From Mycocentrospora acerina (taxonomy: Eukaryota > Ascomycota > Dothideomycetes > Pleosporales), in the NCBI GenBank assembly GCA_022701365.1, contig JAKUHH010000019.1, positions 1-26,243 of the forward strand: a stretch of DNA of 26,243 nucleotides. Direction: 5' to 3'. A model generated the notes under the pieces. It did no database searches, was not told where the DNA came from, and saw only the letters and a list, made by a program, of their open reading frames with translations. Position numbers and translations under genes: made by a program. Shown piece by piece: positions 17,943-26,243 of this stretch (positions are counted from its first letter, which is position 1; each line of letters starts with the position of its first letter).

Positions 17943-20900
17943 AGGTAAGTTTCTAGTTCCTAGTTGTTTTTGCTTAGTAGGTAACCTTTCTATTTAACTA
18001 GGTACTTAATTCCTTATTTAGTTCTTTAATAGTTAAGGATTTTCCTAACTTTATAGCTGTTGTTAATGTTAGGCTTAAAGTAGAATATTTATTAAATTAG
18101 CATTTCTAGGTTAGCAGGTTCTAATAAAGAGATGTAAAACACTAAGTAGATTTTAGTGTCTTTAGGGAGTTTAAGTTTGTAGTTAACTAGTCCCCTTAGT
18201 TTAATAATAAAAAATAGTCTAAATTTAACATAGTCTAGTTTCTTGCTTAGTCTTCTTATCCTAAGGTTTTTTATAAGAAGATACACTTTATCCCTCTTCC
18301 TAAGCTAAAGTGCTGTTTTTCTTTTTCTGTTTGTATAAGTAATAGCTTTCTGTTATGCTGTTTTAATGTTTTCCTTTAATTTTCTATATACTTTCTTTAG
18401 TTCTTCTGCTGTAATTACTGCTAATTCTGTTTGTAAACTAAGAAATGTCTGTGTAAAGAGATTTAGATATTATCTGTAGTTTGTAAAGTACAGCATTGTG
18501 CCTATTACTTCTAATAGTTTGTTATTATAGGCTATCTGTGCTATTAGTAGTAGTAATACCTAATTGTTTTAGTTTTAGTTACTGTATATCTGTAGGTAGG
18601 TTTCTATAGTTTAGTTTGTTCTTTCTGTTTGTCTATCTGTCTGTAGATAATAGGCAGTAGACAGTTTTTGTTTTATTCCTATTGCAGCTATTAAGGTTGT
18701 CTAATAGTTTAATATAAATAATTTGTCTCTGTTGCTAATAATTAATTCTAGGATGCTGTAGTTTTGTACTATTTAATCTAAGATTACATGCCCTAGCTGT
18801 GTTGCATTATAGTTGTCTTAGAATAGTATTATCTTAGCGTATTTTATAAGTCTGTTAATAATAACTAGTATTGCATTATAAGCAATATTAGTAATAGGGT
18901 CTTTAGAGTTTAGTAAGCTAGTAACAAAGTCTATAGTAATGTCTGTCTAAGGTGCCTTAGGTGCTTAGATTAGCTGCATTTCTCTATACTTAGCATATGT
19001 ACTATGCTTATTTTATTAACAGTATAAGCATTTCTTAATGTAAGCTGTAATTTTTTCTTTTATATGCAAAAACTTGTAGTTTTATTATATAAGCTCTATT
19101 GTTCTAGTAATTCTAGGATATCTATATACTAGGTTATTATAGTAAGTTTTAATAACTTATTCTTATAATTCCTCTAGTACGTTTAGTAGAATGTTTTCTT
19201 TATTCTTAATTTATAATATGTTATTTAGCTGCTAGAATAGTCTAATTAATCTATCTCTATTAACTTGCAGTATTACTAACTAAATAATTTCTTTTTCTCC
19301 TGTAATATTAGTCCTCCTACTTAAAGTGTTAGCTTGTCTATTGTCTTTTCCTAGTGTGTATAAGACTTTAAACTTATATTGTCTTAATATTTTAGACTAT
19401 CTAACCTATTGTTAGTTAAGTACTTTAGTAGTTATAAAGTAGAGTAAGTTCTTATAGTTAGTGTAGATTATAAGGTCTAAACAGCTTTCTGCGTAGATTC
19501 TCTAATATTATAATGCAGAAACAATTGCTATAAGTTCTTTGTTATGCATATTATATCTTTCTTCTAGTCTGCTAAATTTGCAAGAATAGTATGCAATAGG
19601 GTGCTACTTACTGTTGCGTTCTTAACAAGTGCATGCTCCTAGTGCTAAATCTAATGCATTAGTTTTAATTTGTAAGGGTTCTCTGCTGCAAAAGGCTACT
19701 ATAGTTAGTAGCTTAATACATGCTTGCTTAAGTAATTAAAAGGCAGTTTCCTGCTTGTCTTTCTACTAGAATGTTGTGTCTTTCTGCGTAAGCTTAGTAA
19801 GTAGTATTATATAGTGTAAATAGTCCTTTATAAATCTCTAGTTAAAGTTGCAGAATCCTAAGAATGCCTAGGTTTCTTTTACTGTTTTTAGTTATAGCTA
19901 TTCTTTTACAGTTCTAGTTTTTTCTTTGCTTATCTATACTCTTTCTATTCCTACTATAAAGCCTAGGAATTCTACTTCTGTCTTATAAAACTTGCATTTC
20001 TCTAGTTTAAGCTGTAGTTTAGCCTTTTCTAGTGCTGTAAGTACCTTCTTAACATGCTTAATATGTTCTTCTATGTTGACTAAGTAAATAAGGATGTTAT
20101 CTAGGTAAGTAATAGCAAATATATCTAAGTACTCTTGTAGTATGTTGTTTATTAGTGCTTAGCATGTTGCTAGTGCGTTAGTAAGACTAAAGGGCATAAC
20201 AGTGTATTTGTAGTGTCTGTAGCGCGTTTAAAAAGCAGTCTTCTATTCTTTACCTTTCTTTATTTATATTAGGTTGTACGCGCCTCTTAAGTCTAGGGCT
20301 GTAAAGATCTTTGCTTAGGAGAGTCTATCTTATAACTCTAATATATTTAGTAGTAGATATCTGTTTTTAATTATAATATTATTTAACTTCTAGTAGTTAA
20401 CACATAGTTAAAGGGTTCTGTCCTTCTTAGGTATAAAGAGGATAGGGTAACCTGCTAGTAATTCTAATTCCTTAATAAATCTTTTTTTAAGATTCTTAGC
20501 TATGTACTTGCAAAGTACCTTAAGCTCTTTCTCTAATAATCTGTATATTAGCTTAAAAGTTAGTTACTTTCCTTCCTGCAGGATAATCTTGTAATCTTAA
20601 GGCTAATGCTTAGCTAGCACAGCTGTGCCTAACTCTTCCTAAAAAAGGCAGTCTTATGCTTAATACTCTTTAGGGATAACAGGAGTTATACGTTTCTTTA
20701 CCTCTCTGTAGGTTTCTCCTTAAACTCTTGCTTTATAACCTATAGAGCTATTAGTGTCTGCAAAGTTAACTTCTACTGTCTTAAAGATGTCTTTCTTTAA
20801 AGCAATATTATTAATTGTCTTCTTATCTACCTTTGTTTAACAATAAAGCATAGGCTTTAATATAGTTGTACAAGTATATTGCTTAAAAGTAAGACTTTGT

Positions 20901-21360
20901 CTTGCCTATAATATTGTTAGGTTATACTTTTGTTACTAAGGAAGTCCTAAAATAATATTATAAGTAGCTATCTTAAATATATTAAAGGTAATCTGTTCCT
21001 AGTGTAACTAGATCTAAAGAGTTGTTAGTTTAGACTTATATTATATTTCTAACTCTTCTAGCATTAGTTGCCTATTTGCTACTATAATAGAGTATAGAGT
21101 ATGTTTTTAGCGTGCGTTTAGTCTAGCTGTGTACGCAGCTTTTCTTAATATGTAATTAGTTTGTGCTCTAAAGTCTAACAGTGCATTTATCTAGTGTCTG
21201 TTAAGTCTTACTTGTAGCTTAACTAGTTCTGCAGAATTTGTTGCATTAAGTTGTCTAGCGTTATTCTAGGTGCGTAGCGCTGACCTAAAAAAGGCTAATC
21301 TTAAAATCTATTTATGCGCTTTACTTCTGCATGCTTAACGCATTTAGGGTTTATACAGGT
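17864..21360 (-). pseudogene. pol: Gypsy-2 pol (protease, RT, RNase H, integrase, chromodomain)
   Basis: Read on the - strand in one phase. Protease is at about 21155-21190: INALLDFRAQTNYI, where DSGAQ is usual. RT spans about 20560-19980: FIPKKDRTL-LCVNY, DLRGAYNLI, MPFSLTNALATC, then the box YLDN at about 20100 (second Asp now Asn). RNase H is at about 19680-19380 (TNALDLALGA, HNKELIAIV, FITTKVLN). Integrase has the zinc part at about 19130 (CLYCQ-NKHSTY) and the core (DITIDFVTSLL, LSTAYYLQTDRQTERTNQT). A segment at 18092-18286 is open (LRGLVNYKLKLPKDTKIYLV), and the chromodomain is at about 18040-17920 (RKILNY-RTK-GIKYLVK-KGY). The stop is at 17864-17866. Inactive through point stops, but otherwise well preserved. 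Confidence 0.93.
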
Positions 21361-22770
21361 AATCTATTAGTATTAGTTATAGACTCTATTAACTGTAAGT
21401 TTTATCTAGAAGATCTCTGCTAGATTATTAATTCTAGAAAAATGCATTTTATTACATTTGTCCTAGAGGTGGTTTTTGCATTTGTTGTGCTTACAGTTAA
21501 ACTATTAGTATTTGCATTTGTTTCTGTGTGCTAGAAACTATCCTGCCCTTACTTTTTTGCTGTAGTAGTCTGCACATAGGTTGTAGGAGCATGCTGTCTA
21601 TAACATAGCTGCGTAATTCTTATTTCTGTAGTCTAGGTAGTATCTTAGTTATTTTAAGTTAGGAGTGTCAGCGTTGTTCCTGCTAAGCTTATTATCCTAA
21701 CTATTTAGTAGCGTATTTTCTTGCATTCTTTTAGTAAATGCCTAGGTGTCTTTAGATAGGCTTAGTATTGCTAATTGTGCTAGGGTCTATAGGGCTAATT
21801 AGGATTCTAGGGTGTTAACAACTACTTATTTGTTGTCTAAATCCTTATAGAAGGTGTCTTTAATGTCTAGAGGTGCAAATGTAATTACATTTACCTGTCT
21901 AGTAACTATATTCTTAGATCTACAGTTTCTAGATATATAGCCTAGCTTGCTATAGCTGTAACAAGTTTGCGTAGACTTATTATAGTTATTGTTGCTATTC
22001 CTAGTATCCTTTTGCAGATTTCCTTTATACTCTTAGCTTTTGTTAATGTTATTAAGGTGCATAGATTTAGATCTATAGGAGCTGTAGATTCTGTTGCTCC
22101 TTCCTTAATATCCTAATTATTGTCTATAGTTAGATTATTAAGTAGTATTAGCAGCATATAGTAGTTGTTATCTATGATTGTTAGTAGATCTATATCTAGG
22201 TTAAAGTTAACTGTCTTGTTGTAATTCTATAGATAGCTTGTAGAGAGCATTGTTAATGCTAATTGCTACTTTAACTAGTTTACTAAGGCTGTTAAGCGTA
22301 GAACTACTTTTTATAAGTTCTTCTTTAACTTTAGGCTTAAGTCCCTAGTAGAATATAGTTATAAGAGCTTTGTTGTCCTAGTCTGTAAGTAGTGTATACT
22401 ACTAAAAGGTTGTAGCATATTTAGCAGCAGAGTAGGTTTGCCTAAGCGTCTAGATAGATCTACTAGCAGTAGTTGCTTTGTTAGTAAGTCTAAACACCTT
22501 GCAAGCGTGTTCTTTAAATTTACTAAAGTCTCTTATCTAAAGCTCTACTTTGTTAGATACATTGCTGTTTATATACTTAATTAAGAAGGGCTTAATCTAT
22601 TAAAGGGCTAGTCCTCTTATATAAGTAGAAGCTAGTAAGACACATTTTTCTTCTAGGATGTGTTCTCCCTAGAAGTTAAAGAAGGGATTAAACTAGAGAA
22701 GCTATTTGTCTAGTTTCTTTCTGTCTCTATAATAGAAGTTAAGGTTAGTAACTTTGTAGCTTCTATAGTA
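21360..22770 (-). pseudogene. gag: Gypsy-2 gag with zinc knuckle
   Basis: The capsid region resembles the retrotransposon gag family: DRKKLDK at about 22730, GEHILEEKCVLLASTYIRG, LIKYINSNVSNKVEL, RDFSKFKEHACKVFRL, and ALITIFY-GLKPKVKEELI. The zinc knuckle at 21922-21963 reads C-YS-Y-SKLG-Y-ISRN-C: the second Cys and the His have become Tyr through TGC to TAC or CAC to TAT type changes. More Cys and His follow near 21450-21500 (FNCKHNKCKNH, DKCNKMH). The gag frame is -1 relative to pol, so the two would be joined by frameshifting, or an indel has occurred between about 21240 and 21360. The start codon was not fixed. Confidence 0.85.
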
Positions 22771-22847
22771 GCTAATAGAGGGTTCCTAAGTACTACTAGA
22801 GGTAGCACTGTTTCCTAAGTTGTTACTTATCTTAAAGGTGTTTAAAA

Positions 22848-23336
22848 TGTTAAGATCCTGTCCTGTACTTAATCTTAGTAGTTAATAACCTTCTAATACT
22901 AGTACTAAAGTAGAATAGGTTTTAAGGTTAGTTCTTAGAGATAGAGTAGGTTTAGAGAAACAAGGTTAGTTTAATGCATGTATTAATAATATACTGTAAT
23001 TAAGGGTAAGAAGCAATAAGTAGATTAATTAATAAGGTTAAACATATTACTATAAGGGTAGTGTTCCTATTATTTATATACATAATAGAGGAGTCCTATA
23101 AGTCCTCTGCAAATTATAGTTATTAGTTAAGATAGCTTATAATACGTAAAGTTAAGCTCCTGGCTTATAATGCTAGAAGTTAAGCTTACTTATTATGTGT
23201 CCTAGCTCACTCTGCTAAGAGTTAAGCTAGTTACGTGACTGCTCCTTACTAAAGGGCTTAGCCTATACAATCCTTTAGTTAAGGGGTTTGTACCTTTCTA
23301 GTTCTAGCCTGGGGGTTGTAGAATCCGATTGTAACA
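22848..23336 (-). repeat. Gypsy-2 5' LTR (489 bp)
   Basis: Upstream of gag in the element's orientation. Its inner part (to 23072) is the more mutated of the pair and its outer part (from 23081) the less mutated, ending with gggggttgtagaatccgatt where the partner has A and T at the same sites. Confidence 0.95.
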
Positions 23337-23341
23337 GTATA
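23337..23341. repeat. Gypsy-2 target-site duplication, right copy
   Basis: gtata, identical to 16837-16841. Confidence 0.95.
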
Positions 23342-23912
23342 CTTAATTTAGAAATTAAAAAGAGCTAAAGCTTTAGACTATTATACTTATCTAGTATTAA
23401 GTATCTTAGTAGTTATAAAATATTCTAAAGTATAGTAGTCTAAAAGGACTAAGACTTAAGTCTAAATTAAAGTTAGTTTAGCTTTTTATTTTAAAAAAGC
23501 TTAAAAAATAGTAAAAAGATCTTAATTATATATTTCTTAATTAAGCTTAGCTCTAGATAGGACCTTATTAAAAAGTCTATAAGGTATTATTTCTTTTTTA
23601 AGTGTCTTAATAATAAAACTCTAGCAACTATACTATCTAATATATTAGTCTTAATTTAGGTATTATAATTATGCTCAAAATAGCATAAAGTAAGAATAGC
23701 TAAGAGGGCAGTCTTAAAGAGATAAAAGGCCTTTTTATACTCTAAGCTCTATATAAATAGTATTATAAAGCTCTGTAATATAATAAAAAGTTTTATAACT
23801 TAAAAAAAACTAGTAATAAATTAATAGTAGAATCTTATATAGCCTAAGAAGGACTTTATACTTATAATAGTAGTAAGTTATTTCTAGTTCTTTAAAGCTT
23901 CTACCTTTTCTA

Positions 23913-24523
23913 TGTCTACTTTAATACTTTTATTAGTTAATATATATCTAAGGTACTTTGTACAGGTAATATAAAACTTACTCTTCTTAATATCTACTTA
24001 AAGACTAGCAGTATATAGTCTTTCTAGTACCTGCTTTATATACTATTTATAAGTAATAAAGTCTTTTAAATAGATTAAAATATTATTTAAGTAAGTAAGA
24101 TAGAAGTTATTTAGAAAGTTAATTAATATATTATTTATATACTATAAGTAGGTTATAAGGCTATTACAAAGGCTAAAAGGTAGTACTTTATTTTTATATA
24201 TCTTATAATAGGTATAANTGTCTACTTTAATACTTTTATTAGTTAATATATATCTAAGGTACTTTGTACAGGTAATATAAAACTTACTCTTCTTAATATC
24301 TACTTAAAGACTAGCAGTATATAGTCTTTCTAGTACCTGCTTTATATACTATTTATAAGTAATAAAGTCTTTTAAATAGATTAAAATATTATTTAAGTAA
24401 GTAAGATAGAAGTTATTTAGAAAGTTAATTAATATATTATTTATATACTATAAGTAGGTTATAAGGCTATTACAAAGGCTAAAAGGTAGTACTTTATTTT
24501 TATATATCTTATAATAGGTATAA
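23913..24523. repeat. perfect 305-bp tandem duplication around one N
   Basis: 23913-24217 and 24219-24523 are identical by eye, with an N at 24218 between them. Copy A has only one such block at the equivalent place. Confidence 0.9.
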
Positions 24524-25919
24524 AAGGTAGTATACTCTTTAGAGTCTAAGTTTATATAAATACAGTTAAACACTAAATAAATATTAAACTTAGTAAAGAT
24601 CTTAGCCTTTAATAAGTAGGATAAGAGCTTATTTATTTAAAGAATTCGATAAATATCTTTCTAAGTAATATTATTTAGTTTACAGTAGTCTATATAAATA
24701 TAGAAGTCCTTATTAGGCTTTTAAATATATAGAATAGAAGATATAATAAGGCTCTAACTATACTTAATCTAGCCTTTTTATAAGTTCTCTTAGATATTAT
24801 ATTTAGTAGCTTTTAGCTCTTTTATATTATATTTATATAGAGGGCTGTAACTATTTAAAAGAGGTTTAGTTAGTATAATCTTATAGTTATATAGTTAAAA
24901 GTCTAAGAGAGCCTCTATAGCAGTCTTGCTAAAGATATCTTAGAAAGAGTAGTAATTAAGTAGTAAATAGTCTTATATTAAAGCTATATTATTATACTTA
25001 TCTTTTAACTTTATTTTATTAAAACTTTAATTAATTTTATAAAAGCTAGTAGTAAAGAATATGTTTTTTTAGTATTTTATATAAAAGTAGAAAGTATTAG
25101 CAGAAAAAAGAGTAATATAGAAAGAAAGTTTAGTAAAGATAAGTTTTAGTAAGAGTTTAATATGTTTTAGTATTAGGTCTTATATAATAAGAGGTAAGAA
25201 CTTCTAACTCTTTAAGAGTTAAAGCATCTCTTAAATTTTATAAATAATAGTAGTTATACTATACTTTTGTTAATAGTCTACTTATTTTTATAGCTTATCT
25301 TATTATATAATATTTAAAGTAATAGTTTTAGTAAAGATAGTTTAGTTAAGAGTTATTAAGAGTAGCAGAGCAGGATTATATATAGCAGGATAGCAGCCTA
25401 GCTAAATAATCTTAGAGTAATCTATATCTAACTGTAGCATAAAATACTTTATTTATTTAATTCTAATAATATAGTTTTATAAGCTAAGGTCTACTATTAT
25501 AAAAAAGCAGTTGTAGATTTTTCTTTTATTAATAATTAGATATAATTAGATATACTAATTTACTAGAGAAGAGATTTAGTCTTAAAAACCCTTAACTATA
25601 ACTTAAAATAGTAGCTTTTAAATAAGAGTTTAAAGAGCTAATAAAAAATAGAAGTTATAATCTTTAAATTTAAAAATAGATAACCTTAAGTACTAGTATT
25701 AATTAAAGAGTATAATTATACCCTAAAGCTCTTAGTATAAAATATAAAAAAAGAATATAGTCTTTTAAATAAGTTTAAAAGAGTAAGATTTAATAAGTTA
25801 TAATAGTCTAAGCTTAAAAAAATAAGTCCTTTTAGGTATCTTTTATTTTTTATCTAATTTTTATCTTTATCTCTTTCTAAGTACTCTAAGTTTTTGCCTA
25901 GTTCTTTAATCTTAATTTT

Positions 25920-26243
25920 CTATACTTTAAGTAAAGAGTGTTTACTTATAAAGTGTCTTAGCTTACTATAGTTATAGCAGTTGCTTAAAGTTAAGTCTCT
26001 TATAAGACCTAAAGTCTTAGATATAAGCTAAAAAGTAAGTAATAGTTAAAATTAAGTTTAGATATAAAGATCTGCTTATTAGTATAAATTATAGTTTATT
26101 CTTTATAGAGACCTCTAAACTATATGTAAATAAAATTAACTTAGTTAATATATTATATAGATTATACTCCTTATAGTTAAGACTAAAAGATAGTTCTTTT
26201 ATTTTATATTAAACACTATTAGGTGTTTAACTATAAGCTTAAA
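25920..26243 (-). pseudogene. gag: Gypsy-1 copy B/C gag remnant with zinc knuckle
   Basis: The knuckle at 25938-25979 has the CCHC spacing. The first Cys and the His are kept, the second Cys is Tyr and the last Cys is His (CAC). The upstream capsid part runs out of the window. It is equivalent to 1632-1673 in copy A, where the complementary set of residues was lost. Confidence 0.65.

Larger units (their letters stand above)
16842..23336 (-). mobile_element. Gypsy-2: complete chromodomain Ty3/Gypsy retrotransposon
   Basis: 6495 bp, with LTRs of exactly 489 bp (TG...CA) at both ends, perfect gtata duplications and a polypurine tract. Gag, protease, RT, RNase H, integrase and chromodomain lie in order on the - strand. 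It is inserted in Gypsy-1 copy B/C. Pol keeps one phase from protease to the final stop; damage is nearly all C to T or G to A. An additional frame lies on the + strand between pol and the 3' LTR. Confidence 0.96.
23337..25900 (-). pseudogene. pol: Gypsy-1 copy B/C pol remnant (RT and RNase H)
   Basis: RNase H is read on the - strand at about 23337-23700 and RT at about 23900-24830, with the same landmarks as copy A. The catalytic box also reads YLNN and appears twice (24082-24093 and 24388-24399) because of the duplicated block. TAA and TAG stops are dense. The RT would be nonsensical with the duplication, which is therefore either an assembly fault or a very recent event. Confidence 0.8.
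23337..26243 (-). mobile_element. Gypsy-1 copy B/C, proximal segment (gag to RNase H), runs out of the window
   Basis: Reverse complement of copy A from about 1370 to 3965, apart from an extra 306 bp (N included) at 23913-24523. The last bases of the window match copy A near 1370, so the 5' part and LTR lie beyond the window. Mutation is as heavy as in copy A, but different individual sites are changed in the two. Confidence 0.9.

Noticed and set aside
18092..18286. 64-codon frame on the - strand as a separate small gene
   Set aside because: It is a stop-free stretch of Gypsy-2 pol between integrase and chromodomain, not an independent gene.
1..26243. AT-rich DNA as mitochondrial or bacterial sequence
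   Set aside because: Eukaryotic LTR and LINE elements, chromodomains, RIP-type transitions and lack of any organelle or bacterial gene argue for nuclear fungal DNA.

Overview
The window is gene-free, AT-rich repeat DNA of the kind found in filamentous ascomycete fungi (Pezizomycotina) that undergo repeat-induced point mutation (RIP). Every recognisable reading frame belongs to a retrotransposon. The frames are broken almost only by TAA and TAG, at places where the family normally has Gln or Trp, and the two LTRs of each element differ mostly by C/T and G/A transitions. No host gene, tRNA, rRNA or CRISPR array was seen.

Layout: (1) 1-4647, a heavily mutated Ty3/Gypsy element on the + strand (Gypsy-1 copy A), cut off inside its integrase. 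(2) 4648-13866, a complete Ty1/Copia element on the + strand with two 316-bp LTRs. A 5'-truncated Tad1-like LINE (7868-10105) sits inside it, with a poly(A) tail and a perfect 12-bp target-site duplication. (3) 13867-14562, unassigned AT-rich DNA with a C-rich simple-repeat island. (4) 14563-16841 and 23337-26243, a second Gypsy-1 copy on the - strand. (5) 16842-23336, a complete chromodomain Ty3/Gypsy element (Gypsy-2) on the - strand, with two 489-bp LTRs and a perfect 5-bp duplication (gtata), inserted into that second Gypsy-1 copy.

Nesting order and mutation load agree. Gypsy-1 is the outermost and most degraded: its cytosines survive almost only before T, and its RT box reads YLNN. Copia is intermediate (YIDN), then Gypsy-2 (YLDN), and the LINE is least damaged (YLDD intact).

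Three observations stand out. First, each of the three LTR families has a long frame on the strand opposite to pol, tail-to-tail with it and lying between the pol stop and the 3' LTR. These frames encode Cys-rich, coiled-coil or acidic/Ser-rich proteins and are a candidate shared accessory gene. Second, in both complete LTR elements the outer part of each LTR is less mutated than the matching inner part of its partner, with one sharp switch point. Third, the two Gypsy-1 copies are in inverted orientation and could give long double-stranded RNA. A perfect 305-bp tandem duplication around a single N (24218) looks like an assembly error.
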